Source: Dyella humicola
GTDB taxonomy: Bacteria; Pseudomonadota; Gammaproteobacteria; Xanthomonadales; Rhodanobacteraceae
Direction of reading: 5' to 3'
Length of the DNA: 64,000 bases
Assembly (NCBI RefSeq): GCF_026283945.1
Contig: NZ_JAPDPC010000001.1
Span: 496,001 to 560,000 of the forward strand
Shown: piece after piece, positions 1-10,909 of the stretch
Numbering within the stretch: the first letter of the stretch is position 1
Layout of the letters: every line of letters starts with the position of its first letter
Notes under the pieces: model-generated
Told to the model about the DNA's origin: nothing
Database searches by the model: none
Seen by the model: only the letters and a program-made list of their open reading frames with translations
Program-made: the position numbers and the translations under genes

Positions 1-382
1 GGGCGGCTTCGATGACGAGTCGATCGATGCGGTCGGCCAGGCGCATGGCGAGTCGCAAGGCCAGATGTCCGCCCAGCGAGTGGCCGACGAGACTCATATA
101 CCGTAGCTGGAGTGCGTCGAGCAGGCCGATCAGATCCTGCTCGAAGTCCTCCAGCGCATAGCTGTCGGCCCAGGCGCTGCGCCCGTGGCCACGAAGGTCG
201 GGCACGATGACCCGAAAGCCCCGCCGCGCCAGCGCGCCTGCCACCTCAGTCCAGCTGGCGGACTGGCTGGCGAAGGCATGGATAAGCACGACCGGCTCGC
301 CGTCATCGTCGCCAGCGGTGCGGTAGGCGAGTGGCCGACCTTGGATGTCGACTTGCTGGTGAGGTGAAAGGCGTGCATCCAT
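1..382 (-). CDS. alpha/beta hydrolase, 3' end cut by window edge
   Basis: About 127 N-terminal residues of an alpha/beta-hydrolase-fold enzyme are visible; the C-terminus, with the catalytic Asp and His, lies beyond base 1. The protein starts MDARLSPHQQ. It has the oxyanion-side strand VVLIHAF (residues 31-37), the PDLRGHGRS motif (61-69) and a nucleophile elbow GHSLGG with Ser102. There is no signal peptide, so it is probably cytoplasmic. The start codon at 382 is preceded by a weak GAGTG ribosome site. It lies 49 bp after a serine hydrolase on the same strand, so it may be the third gene of a hydrolase operon. The substrate cannot be told from this fragment; esterase, haloperoxidase-like or lactonase activity are all possible. 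Confidence 0.85.
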   Translation of the reverse strand, partial: MDARLSPHQQVDIQGRPLAYRTAGDDDGEPVVLIHAFASQSASWTEVAGALARRGFRVIVPDLRGHGRSAWADSYALEDFEQDLIGLLDALQLRYMSLVGHSLGGHLALRLAMRLADRIDRLVIEAA

Positions 383-431
383 GGTCACTCGATGTCCGCA
401 AACGGGGCAGGAAGTCCGGGTTTTCCGCGTA

Positions 432-1544
432 TCAACAGGTTTCGTTGCGCAGGCAGGCAATCAGCGTGGGATCGCTGCCGATCAGGTCGAAGATCGGCAA
501 GACGAGCTTCTTGCCGTTGTCGCTGTTGGTGAGGATCACGGTGCCGTTGCGATCCTTCAGGCTGAGATAGACCAGGGTGGCCACGCCCTCGTCGGAACCG
601 TCGTGCATCAGATAGGTGTCATCGCCAAAGCGGATCACCTCCCAGCCCAGTCCCATGCCTTCATCATCGGGGCAGCCCGTCTTGATCGGCATGCACTTGG
701 GGATCTTCTCCCTGACCTGGATGCGGATGCGCTCCTGCGCGACCGCGGGCGTGAGGCCAGTGTCGTCGAGCACGGCCTGCATGAACTTGGCGTAGTCGCG
801 CGCGGTGGTATAGAGCATGTCGGATGCAAAGGCCTTGTCGGCGATCTCGGGTTCGAGCACCTTGCCCTGCGCGTTGGTCGGCACGGCGATCCTTCCCTTG
901 AACCAGGGGCGGCCGGTATAGGCCGTGTCGGTCATGCCGAGTGGTTGCAGTACCTGGGTTTCCGCCAGCGTTTCGAATGGCGTCCGCAGTTTGTTCTCGG
1001 CAAAGCGCTTCATGTACTCGTAGCCCTCGCCGGAGTAACCGAAGGCCTGGCCGGGCGGTCGCTTGAACGTCAGTACACCACCGGTCATCCGGCGCCAGTT
1101 GGGAAAGCCGGTCTGGTGGCTTAGCGAGTAGCGCGGCGTCAGCAACTTGGCGCGTTCGTCCCTGGCGATATCCGGATCGAGCCAGTATGTGTACATGGGC
1201 TCATCCAGCGAGACTTTGCCTTCGGAGACCAGGCGCAGCATGACTTGCGCGGTCACCGGCTTGGTCAGCGATGCCACGTTGTAGAGCGTGGCCTCCGTGG
1301 CCGGCACGCCGGGGCTTTGCGACCCGTAGGCCGCCACGAATACGACCTTGCCATGCTCGATATGCGCGATGGAAACGCTAGGTACGCCGTTGTCGGCCAG
1401 CAGCTTCGGCATCTGGCGGTCGAGCAGCGCATGCAGCGCCTTGGTGCGTCCGGTATCGGTCGTTTCCTTGTTGCCCGCGCTGGCGCAGGCACTCAAGGCC
1501 AGCGTGACGCAAAGGGTGCCGCAGATCATCCGTGCGCGTGTCAT
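432..1544 (-). CDS. serine hydrolase, beta-lactamase/class C family lipoprotein
   Basis: This 370-residue protein belongs to the beta-lactamase/D-alanyl-D-alanine carboxypeptidase/esterase superfamily. Its signal sequence ends in a lipobox, LSAC, with Cys20 as the expected lipidated residue, so it is probably a periplasm-facing lipoprotein. The SxxK catalytic motif is Ser92-Leu-Thr-Lys95. The second motif reads YSG (170-172) where class C enzymes have Y-x-N, a variant I associate with esterase-like members. HDG (314-316) is in the place of the KTG/HxG motif. Cys284/Cys291 and Cys364/Cys370 could form disulfides. The ATG overlaps the stop of the upstream paralogue in an ATGA arrangement, which suggests translational coupling. 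A true beta-lactamase function is not supported; a peptidase or esterase acting on cell-wall or small peptide substrates is more likely. Confidence 0.88.
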   Translation of the reverse strand: MTRARMICGTLCVTLALSACASAGNKETTDTGRTKALHALLDRQMPKLLADNGVPSVSIAHIEHGKVVFVAAYGSQSPGVPATEATLYNVASLTKPVTAQVMLRLVSEGKVSLDEPMYTYWLDPDIARDERAKLLTPRYSLSHQTGFPNWRRMTGGVLTFKRPPGQAFGYSGEGYEYMKRFAENKLRTPFETLAETQVLQPLGMTDTAYTGRPWFKGRIAVPTNAQGKVLEPEIADKAFASDMLYTTARDYAKFMQAVLDDTGLTPAVAQERIRIQVREKIPKCMPIKTGCPDDEGMGLGWEVIRFGDDTYLMHDGSDEGVATLVYLSLKDRNGTVILTNSDNGKKLVLPIFDLIGSDPTLIACLRNETC

Positions 1545-3160
1545 GGTGCGTCCTTGAGTGGGGTTGTCATCGGTTGCCTGCTTAGCTCAGCCCATTGGGC
1601 CAGCACGAAACCACGGTTCTGGATTCGCTGCGGGGGCGGTAGTCCATCGACCGAGGGGAACAGGCCATGCGTGGGCGAGACGCCGTCGTCATCGGCACGT
1701 GCCGTGATGGCGCCATCAAGCCGCTGGCCATCGCGAAGCTTGAGGTTGAAGCCGAGGATATAAGGGCGTCGCGTAGCATCATCGATGTTCAGGCTGCCGG
1801 TGGTGACGCCGCGCAGAAAGCCGCTCTTGGTGATGCGGGCTTCGTTGAGCAGCGAGGTCAGCTGATCCGCAAGCGTGACTTTGATGTCGCCGGAGGGCAG
1901 TACTTGCAGGGTGATCGGGATGGTGCCCTGATAGGTGTCGACGTCGCCCTTCCAGATGCCGATCCATTCGGCGGGTGGTTCAAACGTCGGCGTGGTCGAT
2001 GACGTGGATCTCGGTGGTGGCGTCCATCCGGGCAGCAGTGCCTGCATGATTTGATCGGCTACGACGGGAGCCAGCCGTTCCTCGGCGTTGGTGAGCACGA
2101 CCACCACGAGATGTTTGGCCGGGATCAGGCGTAGTTCGGTACGCACGCCGGGCATGTCGCCGTCATGCGAGATCACTTCATAACCGGATTGTTGGCCGAT
2201 TTCCCAGCCGACGCCATAACTCTTGCCGTTGCCTTCATCCATCGTCGGCTGATGCATGGCATCGATCAAGGCATCGGGCAGGATGGCCATCTGATCGGGC
2301 AGATGGGTTTTCAGCTGGAACATGCCGAAGCGCGCCATATCGTGCGCACTCGCGTAGATCGCCGAGGCGCCGTCATGATCGGTTTGGTAGGGCGGGATGG
2401 GTTGCCCGTCGTGGCCATAGCGGACGGCTTCCAGGGCAGCGCGCTTCGCCGTGGTATCGACGGCGCTGCGCTGCATGCCGAGCGGAGCAAACACGGCGTC
2501 GTGCATGACGTCGGCAAAGGACTTGCCCGCGAGCCTGGCGATGACGTGGTCAAGGATGCCGTAGCCAAGATTGGAATAGCGAAACGTCTCGCCCGGTGGC
2601 GTCATCAGCTGGCCGTAGCGCTGGATGATGACGTCCGCTGTGGGCCGCCGCCATGGCTCGTTCGCATAGAAGAACTGGTAGTGCTCGGGCAGGCCGGAGG
2701 AGTGATTGGCCACGCGTCTTACTGTGGCGTCGCGCGCGTCGCCAATCCGGGCGACCAGGGGCGAGTTGCCCAAATAGTCGTTGATGGGATGGTCGAGATC
2801 GAGCTTGCCAGCATTCACCAGTGTCATCAGCGCGGTGGCGGTCAGCGGCTTGGAGATGGACGCGAGGGAGTACATGGTCTGTGCGGTGGCGGCTCGCCGG
2901 TGTTCCTTGTCCGCGAGGCCGAAACCCTCTTCCCATACGATGTGGCCATCCTGTGCTACCGCGACAGCAAGCGAGGCCACGTGCTGCTGTTGCAACTGGG
3001 CGGGGATGGAGCGGCGAATGGCGTCGAAGGGATCGCTGGCCGCGAACGCATGGGCGGCGAACATCATGCCTGCACCGAGCAGGACGGTACCGATCGCGAG
3101 CGAACGCCTAGGGGGTCGCAACGAACAAGGGCGTGGACGTCTGACCAGATGCACCAACAT
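1541..3160 (-). CDS. serine hydrolase, beta-lactamase family, with C-terminal extension
   Basis: A 539-residue secreted serine hydrolase and paralogue of the downstream lipoprotein. I chose the ATG at 3160 because GGGGAG lies 9 bases upstream; the open frame extends further but without a better start. The N-terminus is a twin-arginine-rich, hydrophobic signal sequence ending near AHAFA (residue 40). The catalytic motif is Ser101-Ile-Ser-Lys104, the second motif is Tyr195-Ser-Asn197, and a downstream SHDGDMPGV segment carries the HxG-type third motif. The roughly 150 residues after the catalytic domain resemble the small beta-barrel tail found in many family members. It is the first gene of a run that continues through a 4-bp overlap into the next hydrolase. 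The substrate is unknown. Confidence 0.88.
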   Translation of the reverse strand: MLVHLVRRPRPCSLRPPRRSLAIGTVLLGAGMMFAAHAFAASDPFDAIRRSIPAQLQQQHVASLAVAVAQDGHIVWEEGFGLADKEHRRAATAQTMYSLASISKPLTATALMTLVNAGKLDLDHPINDYLGNSPLVARIGDARDATVRRVANHSSGLPEHYQFFYANEPWRRPTADVIIQRYGQLMTPPGETFRYSNLGYGILDHVIARLAGKSFADVMHDAVFAPLGMQRSAVDTTAKRAALEAVRYGHDGQPIPPYQTDHDGASAIYASAHDMARFGMFQLKTHLPDQMAILPDALIDAMHQPTMDEGNGKSYGVGWEIGQQSGYEVISHDGDMPGVRTELRLIPAKHLVVVVLTNAEERLAPVVADQIMQALLPGWTPPPRSTSSTTPTFEPPAEWIGIWKGDVDTYQGTIPITLQVLPSGDIKVTLADQLTSLLNEARITKSGFLRGVTTGSLNIDDATRRPYILGFNLKLRDGQRLDGAITARADDDGVSPTHGLFPSVDGLPPPQRIQNRGFVLAQWAELSRQPMTTPLKDAP

Positions 3161-3330
3161 CGGTGATGCTCCCCATCCTCTAGGAATCGCCATGCGCCGT
3201 CGTGGCCGCCCGGAACTGCGATGCGGCATGCTGCCCCAAAGGTTTAAGCTGGTGCAGTGCCGTTCGGCCTGGTGACGCCAGGCCGCGCACGGATCGCAAC
3301 GTGGTAGCGGATACCTAAAGGAGAGCCGTT

Positions 3331-4188
3331 ATGCGATTGCTGCGTTTCATCAAAGGCGATCGGGAAGGCGTGGCCATGGATACCGATAGCGGGCATCGGG
3401 CGCGCTTCGTAGACGAGGCCGGCTATCCCGGTCCTATCTCGTCGCTAGCCTGCATGAGCGCAGGCGACTTGGCCCGCGCAGCGGACGATCTTCGCGCCGG
3501 TGAAAGCATCGATCTCGCCGCCGTCACGTTTCTTCCACCTTGCGGGCAGACCGGAAAAATTGTTTGCCTCGGCCTGAACTATCGCGACCATGCCCACGAG
3601 TTCGACTTCGAGCCGCCGGTCTATCCCACGCTGTTCGCGCGCTTTGCGTCCAGCCTGATTGGACATGGTCAACACCTGATCCGTCCGCGTGTTTCTGAGA
3701 AGTTCGACTACGAGGGCGAACTGGCGGTGATACTTGGTCGCGGTGGGCGGCATATTGCGCAGACGGCGGCGCTGGAACATGTCTTTGGCTATGCCGTCTT
3801 CAATGACGGCTCGATTCGGGATTACCAGCTGCTTACACCGCAGTGGACGGTGGGCAAGAACTTCGACGGCACGGGAGCCTTCGGCCCCTGGGTGGTCACG
3901 GCGGACGAATTGCCGCTAGGCGCGACGGGCCTGATGTTGGAGACGCGTCTCAACGGCATCGTCATGCAGCGGGCATCGACCAGCGACATGATCTTCGGCG
4001 TGGCGCAGACCATCGCCCTGCTCAGTGAGGCGATGACACTGGATGCGGGCGATGTGATCGTCATGGGTACGCCATCGGGCGTGGGTTATGCGCGCAAGCC
4101 GCCCGTTTACATGAAGGCAGGCGATATCTGTGAAGTCGATATCGAGCGCATCGGTGTGCTGCGCAACGTCGTGGCCGACGAAGCCTGA
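3331..4188 (+). CDS. fumarylacetoacetate hydrolase family protein
   Basis: A 285-residue enzyme of the FAH superfamily, whose members hydrolyse or decarboxylate acylpyruvate-type substrates with a bound divalent metal. The metal-binding residues are visible as Glu128 and Glu130 (in YEGEL) and Asp159 (in FNDGS). The N-terminal region around LGLNYRDHAHE (80-90) and the C-terminal MGTPSGVG are standard family landmarks. The ATG has a strong AAAGGAG site 7 bases upstream. It stands alone on the plus strand, divergent from the serine hydrolases and convergent with the S53 protease. The length fits 2-hydroxyhepta-2,4-diene-1,7-dioate isomerase-like or oxaloacetate decarboxylase-like members; which reaction it performs cannot be decided. 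Confidence 0.9.
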   Translation: MRLLRFIKGDREGVAMDTDSGHRARFVDEAGYPGPISSLACMSAGDLARAADDLRAGESIDLAAVTFLPPCGQTGKIVCLGLNYRDHAHEFDFEPPVYPTLFARFASSLIGHGQHLIRPRVSEKFDYEGELAVILGRGGRHIAQTAALEHVFGYAVFNDGSIRDYQLLTPQWTVGKNFDGTGAFGPWVVTADELPLGATGLMLETRLNGIVMQRASTSDMIFGVAQTIALLSEAMTLDAGDVIVMGTPSGVGYARKPPVYMKAGDICEVDIERIGVLRNVVADEA

Positions 4189-4222
4189 CTGCGCCGCTCG
4201 AAGCTCACTTCGAGCGGCGCAG
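4189..4222. terminator. bidirectional hairpin between convergent genes
   Basis: A perfect 15-bp stem (CTGCGCCGCTCGAAG pairing with CTTCGAGCGGCGCAG) with a CTCA loop starts directly after the stop codon of the FAH-family gene and ends 7 bp before the stop of the S53 protease. There is no T tract on either side, so it is either a weak bidirectional terminator or an RNA 3'-end stabiliser. Confidence 0.6.
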
Positions 4223-4229
4223 GAGCGTC

Positions 4230-6957
<2,728 letters not shown>

Positions 6958-6958
6958 C

Positions 6959-7339
6959 ATGAGCTTGTCTTTTCGCGGTGTGGCCGTGGCTGCGGGTGTC
7001 ATTTGCCTGGTATTGGCACTGGTATGGATGGTCGTGCCGTCGGTGCTTTTATGGCTATGGCGAATCGATGCGGCGGCCTCTGCCGAGCTCATGGCGCGTC
7101 GCGGTGCGGCGCTGTTTCTTGGCGTTGGCATCATGTTGCTGATGGCACGGGACGCCGGCCCCAGCCCGGCGCGGGGCGCCATAGCGACGGGCCTCTCCGT
7201 CAGCTGCGCCACCCTGGCGGTGCTGGGCATCTACGAGTTTGTGCTGGGTCATGCTGGCGTGGGCATCTGGCTGGCCATCGTGGTCGAGATTGCCCTGGCG
7301 GCGGGTTTTCTCGTCGTTCGCCGTAGCGAGGAAGGCTGA
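6959..7339 (+). CDS. small integral membrane protein, unknown function
   Basis: A 126-residue protein with four predicted membrane segments (about residues 5-28, 45-62, 72-92 and 97-117) and a short Arg/Glu tail. I do not recognise it with certainty; the layout resembles the DUF4345-like group of small membrane proteins. The ATG lies 1 base after the hemB stop (TGACATG), so translation is probably coupled to hemB. There are no catalytic motifs or cysteines suggesting a heme role, and co-occurrence with hemB may be only local. Confidence 0.7.
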   Translation: MSLSFRGVAVAAGVICLVLALVWMVVPSVLLWLWRIDAAASAELMARRGAALFLGVGIMLLMARDAGPSPARGAIATGLSVSCATLAVLGIYEFVLGHAGVGIWLAIVVEIALAAGFLVVRRSEEG

Positions 7340-7381
7340 GGCTCGAAGCGAGCGCCTGTTCGAGTGTCGCGCCGGTCCCTG

Positions 7382-8057
7382 TTACTCCTTCTCCCCGAAG
7401 GGGAGAAGGTTGGGATGAGGGGCGGGTTTGCGATAACGCTACAACCGTGTCTCTCCGCCAGCGTGCCGCTTACGCAGCGGGCGTTCCGAACCGCTGCCGC
7501 GGTCCGGGTCACTTTTCTTTTGCTGGCCCAAAAGAAAAGTAACCCAAAGTAGTGGCCTAAAGAGCTCATAGCATGGCGTTGGATACGAGCCTGAAGGGCG
7601 TAGCCAGCCAGATAGGTGGCGGCCCATGGCCGATACACAGCGGCTACACCGCAACGCGCCATGGCGCAGAGGGATTAAAGCGTGAGTGGTGCGATGGCCA
7701 TCTGCGCACCCGGATACCGCAATCGTCACGACCCTCGGCCGACCCTGCCTTAAGTCCTCGCCGCGGTGGCGCGTTGCGGGGGAGGCGCTGCGTCTCGCCG
7801 TGGGCGACCAGCTATTGGCTCGCGGAAACCTTCCAACGCTTCTATCCCACGGAGTGCTACCAGTCTTTAAGGCCGTTTTCTTTGGGTTACTTTTCTTTTG
7901 GGCCAGCAAAAGAAAAGTGACTCGAGCGCCGGCAGGCGATCGAAACGCCCGCTGCGTAAGCGGCACGCTGGCGGCAACGCTCGGCCATCGCGTTATCGCG
8001 TTATCGCGAGCACCCGCCCCTCATCCCAGCCTTCACCCCAAAGGGGCGCAGGAGTAA
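7382..8057. repeat. 676-bp intergenic element with ~190-bp imperfect terminal inverted repeats
   Basis: The left arm (7382 to about 7565) and right arm (about 7866-8057) are imperfect inverted copies. Each begins at the outside with TTACTCC, followed in the left arm by a CCTTCTCCCC/GGGGAGAAGG hairpin (7387-7409) and in the right arm by a decayed version. Each then carries GGGATGAGGGGCGGGT and GCCGCTTACGCAGCGGGCGTT, split here only as landmarks. Each ends near a perfect 12-bp stem, ACTTTTCTTTTG/CAAAAGAAAAGT, with a CTGGCC loop (7511-7540 and, inverted, 7889-7918). Frames read through it give arginine-rich or AQKKSNPK-type peptides that I judge spurious. The first 304 bases are repeated at 44403-44704. 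It carries no transposase, so it is a non-autonomous dispersed repeat. Confidence 0.8.
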
Positions 8058-8178
8058 GAGTGGGTGGCTCGGCGTGCCGGAGCGCACGCCGCATCCCATA
8101 GGGAGTTTCTTCGGTCGTAAGGGGCAGCCAGGCGATAACGCCGCAACCGAAGTCGTTCCAAACAGGGGCAGGGGAGCG

Positions 8179-8559
8179 TTATGCGTACTGCGCAATCCCA
8201 TTGCCAAACGACCAGTTCTCCTTGGCCGTTTCCAGCAGGCTGATGAACACGTCCTGGGGTCGCAGGCCGGGTTCGGCGACCAGTAGTTCGGCGACGCGCG
8301 CATAGAACGCCTGCTTCTGCTCAACAGTACGCGTGTTGTTGCAGGTGATCTGGATGATCACCAGGTCGTCGGTGCGCGGGATGTCCAGATAGTTCGCGTC
8401 GTAATCGAACTCGTCGGCCTCGTGCTGGTGCACGAGGATGAAGCGGTCGTTCTGCGGCACGTTGAACGCCTCGATCATGGCGCGATAAATGCCGTTGCGA
8501 ATGGCGGCGATGTGTTGCGGCGACTTGCCGCGGCGAAGGCTGATGCGGACGAGGGGCAT
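8179..8559 (-). CDS. tautomerase family protein
   Basis: A 126-residue member of the tautomerase superfamily (4-oxalocrotonate tautomerase/MIF fold, longer Tautomerase_2-like group). The catalytic amino-terminal proline follows the initiator Met directly (M-P-L-V-R-I), as the mechanism requires. The core is a beta-alpha-beta repeat with FILVHQHEADEF near residues 40-51. It starts 12 bp after the stop of the DUF4865 gene on the same strand, and I recall this pairing from other proteobacteria. The substrate is unknown; tautomerisation or dehalogenation of small keto acids is the usual family chemistry. Confidence 0.85.
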   Translation of the reverse strand: MPLVRISLRRGKSPQHIAAIRNGIYRAMIEAFNVPQNDRFILVHQHEADEFDYDANYLDIPRTDDLVIIQITCNNTRTVEQKQAFYARVAELLVAEPGLRPQDVFISLLETAKENWSFGNGIAQYA

Positions 8560-8571
8560 GGCAGAGAATCC

Positions 8572-9135
8572 CTAGCGATGGGCTTGCGGTTGAGAGACGT
8601 GACCGACCTGATAAAGCTGACGATGTTCGGCGGCGAGAGCGGAGTCCGGCTCGTCCCACAACCGAAAGCGAACCCGCGTCCAGGTGGTGGGCTCGAAGGC
8701 ATTCGCGGCGCCCAGTGCGCCGTGATCGAGATCGTCCTGCAGGGTCCCGTGTTCGTGCTCACGCATCACATCGAGAGCGGTGTACGGCGCAATGCGGACA
8801 ACATCCCGCGAAGCGAAGCGGGCGAGGCGTGCTTCCGGCGTGAGATAGGCATCCCATACGGGCCAGCATTGGATGGTTGGCCAGCCAAAGGCCTGGGCCA
8901 GGTTGGCAAAACCGGCACCGCCGAGAAAGCGCTGCATGGCCGCGCTGTCTTCCCATAGATAGAACGGCGCGTAGAGGTTGTCGCGCGATGTCGCGCCGCG
9001 CTCGGCGTAGAGATACGCCTTGAGGTGCAGGCCTTCGAAATCGTCCAGCAGGTGTCCTTTGCTGGCAATGCGTTGGCGCACGATGGCCATGTCATAGTCG
9101 GCGGGCAGCACGAAACTGTATTGCATCGCGATCAT
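8572..9135 (-). CDS. DUF4865 family protein
   Basis: A 187-residue soluble protein that I recognise as DUF4865-like from its pattern: an N-terminal ferredoxin-like stretch MQYSFVLPADYDM, a central NLYAPFYLWED motif (about residues 54-64) and a tryptophan-rich middle. It has no signal peptide or membrane segment. A family of this sort may be a dimeric alpha/beta-barrel (heme-oxygenase/monooxygenase-like) protein, but that is inference. GGAG lies 10 bases before the chosen ATG; a second in-frame ATG is 3 codons later. It is the first gene of a two-gene operon with the tautomerase. Confidence 0.75.
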   Translation of the reverse strand: MIAMQYSFVLPADYDMAIVRQRIASKGHLLDDFEGLHLKAYLYAERGATSRDNLYAPFYLWEDSAAMQRFLGGAGFANLAQAFGWPTIQCWPVWDAYLTPEARLARFASRDVVRIAPYTALDVMREHEHGTLQDDLDHGALGAANAFEPTTWTRVRFRLWDEPDSALAAEHRQLYQVGHVSQPQAHR

Positions 9136-9532
9136 GTCGAGGTGGCTCCATCGTGGCTACGTACCGTATGACCAGCGCCGGTAGCACGAGTCCAATCGGC
9201 ATGGGCCGCGGCACAGGTGTTCGGCCCGGCCATTTTCGTCCGGCCGGAGTCACGATCCTGTCGGTGCCGGCCATGGCCCGTGCCGTAGTTCACGCAGCGC
9301 CTGCTCTGTAAATTCTGAGGATTCCACTGTAGGCCAGTCCTTCAATCCATAAAATCGGGAAATTTTTGATTGTTATTGCTAATAATCGGGATAGTTGTCC
9401 GTCGTCCAGGCCGCAGGCAGGAGCTTCGCCCAGGGCAAAAACGAGCGTCAGCCATCGCCATGCCACCGCATCCTCTAAGGCCGTGTCGGCCGCTATGATG
9501 GGTCTGGGGATTCCATCAGGGTGTGCACCGCA
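9136..9532. other. 397-bp divergent intergenic region with an AT-rich patch
   Basis: This gap separates the minus-strand DUF4865 operon from the plus-strand GT-C gene. I see no gene in it. Bases 9330-9400 are unusually AT-rich for this genome and hold a palindrome TTATT-gct-AATAA (9373-9385), flanked by two copies of AATCGGGA. This is the likely promoter/operator zone, but no convincing -35/-10 pair could be placed. Confidence 0.4.
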
Positions 9533-10618
9533 ATGATGTTCGAAGGGGAGGGCTCACGGCGTCACGAGCGCCTCTATGCCCTTTGGCTGTCCGTGGGGCT
9601 TTTCGCAGCTCATCAGTTGATTGAGCTGCTGGTTGCGTTCGCTTATCACCGCCATGTTCTGGACGTCTGCTACTGGGACTGCAAGTGGTATGCGGGCATC
9701 TCCCTGCATGGCTATGCACAGACGGCGACCGCGGCGAATCACCAGGCCAATTGGGCATTTTTTCCGCTGTTTCCCCTCCTGGTCGTGCTGATAAACGCGG
9801 CAACCTCGCTGTCGATTCCCTTGGTTTCGGTGTTGCTCGGGAAGGTTCTTTTCCTTTTTGCCATCTACGCTTTCATCGAGTTCTCGAAGAGATACAGCGA
9901 ACGCGTGCCGCCGCTTTGCGCGGGAATGATTGTTGCGCTGAGTCCCTATGCCCTCTACGGCAACACGGGATATACCGAGCCGCTGTTCCTGCTGCTGACC
10001 TGCGTGTTCTTTGTTTTCCTGAAGGACCGTCGATACCTGGCTTGCGGTCTGGTCGGCGCCTTGCTGTCGGCCACCCGCGTGCCGGGGATTTTCGTGGCGC
10101 TTCCCTACGCCATCGTGGTGGCTCAACAGTTCCTGCCGGCCAGTCGGGAGCAGAAGCTGGAAATGGTGCTGGGCGGCTTGCTGATTCCGCTGGGCCTCGC
10201 GCTGTTCATGCTGCACCTGCATGCCGTCACCGGCGATGCGCTGGCGTTTATCCATGTGCAGAAGGCCTGGGGACGCCCGCTGAGCAATCCGTGGTCGGTG
10301 ATCGTCGGCGGCTTTGCGCAGGGCAAGATTCATCTGATCTGGGCGTTGATGTCGGTACTGGCCTTGGCCGCCTCACTGTTCCTGATCTTCACTCGGCGCC
10401 TGACGCTTGGGCTGTTCTCGCTCTTCTGCACCGCCATTCCGCTGTGGACAGGATTGCAGTCGATGCCCCGCTACATCTGGTGGCAGGCGCCCATCCTGCT
10501 GGTGTTGGCGAACGTGATCAGTCGACGGGCGACCATGATCGTCCTTATGCCCATCTTTGTGCTGGGGCTGGCGTATATGTACATAGCGTGGATGGCGGTG
10601 AAGTCATGGGTCGTCTGA
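9533..10618 (+). CDS. GT-C type membrane glycosyltransferase (mannosyltransferase/PIG-V-like)
   Basis: A 361-residue polytopic membrane protein with about nine hydrophobic segments. Near residue 48 it has WDCKWYAGISLHGY, the WD-x-x-WY-x-x-I...GY signature of bacterial PIG-V-like and related GT-C mannosyltransferases, followed by NWAFFPLFPLL (about 71-81) and GNTGYTEPLFLL (about 143-154). GT-C enzymes use polyprenyl-phosphate sugars and act on the periplasmic side. Two ATGs (9533 and 9536) and a GTG (9521) are possible starts; the first ATG was taken. Its 3' end overlaps a small ORF by 13 bases. The acceptor is unknown. It stands apart from any polysaccharide cluster, although a GT9 enzyme lies 3.4 kb away. 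Confidence 0.75.
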   Translation: MMFEGEGSRRHERLYALWLSVGLFAAHQLIELLVAFAYHRHVLDVCYWDCKWYAGISLHGYAQTATAANHQANWAFFPLFPLLVVLINAATSLSIPLVSVLLGKVLFLFAIYAFIEFSKRYSERVPPLCAGMIVALSPYALYGNTGYTEPLFLLLTCVFFVFLKDRRYLACGLVGALLSATRVPGIFVALPYAIVVAQQFLPASREQKLEMVLGGLLIPLGLALFMLHLHAVTGDALAFIHVQKAWGRPLSNPWSVIVGGFAQGKIHLIWALMSVLALAASLFLIFTRRLTLGLFSLFCTAIPLWTGLQSMPRYIWWQAPILLVLANVISRRATMIVLMPIFVLGLAYMYIAWMAVKSWVV

Positions 10619-10755
10619 GCCGAATCTACCCGCTACTCATCGTCGCCTTGCTGGCGTTCTATGCCGTGCTCGCGTTCTGGGTGCTTCATCCGACGGTAAG
10701 CGTGGCGTATTTCGAGTACTACCTCTCAGGCACTCAGGCCTCGACACCGCCGTAA
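10606..10755 (+). CDS. 49-residue single-pass membrane microprotein coupled to the GT-C gene
   Basis: The reading frame starts MGRLSRIYPLL and has one hydrophobic helix (about residues 8-29) and a short tail ending in a proline pair. Its ATG lies inside the last codons of the glycosyltransferase gene (13-bp overlap), so it would be translated by reinitiation or coupling. I do not recognise a family. The N-terminal basic residues followed by a helix fit a type II small membrane protein, perhaps an accessory subunit of the transferase. It may also be a non-functional frame, but the codon use is GC3-rich like its neighbours. Confidence 0.5.
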   Translation: MGRLSRIYPLLIVALLAFYAVLAFWVLHPTVSVAYFEYYLSGTQASTPP

Positions 10756-10909
10756 CACGTGCCGCCGTCGCTAGAGCAGGGGCATAAGGCACCCGATCCG
10801 ATGTCCGATCGGTCGCCGGTTTCGCTTGACGACAGCCCGCGCCGGGCAGCAATCTCTTCCTGAAAACCGGGAACGTCTGCACTCGGTTTCGCGCGGAATG
10901 GGATGATCT

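Noticed and set aside
684-718. KTG motif in the 370-aa serine hydrolase as evidence of a true beta-lactamase
   Set aside because: The KTG lies between two cysteines upstream of the HDG segment that aligns with the third motif, so it is probably fortuitous.
7439-7966. Frames inside the inverted-repeat element, with arginine-rich or KKSNPK-like peptides
   Set aside because: The same peptides arise from both arms and from the copy at 44.4 kb, so they follow the repeat rather than a gene.
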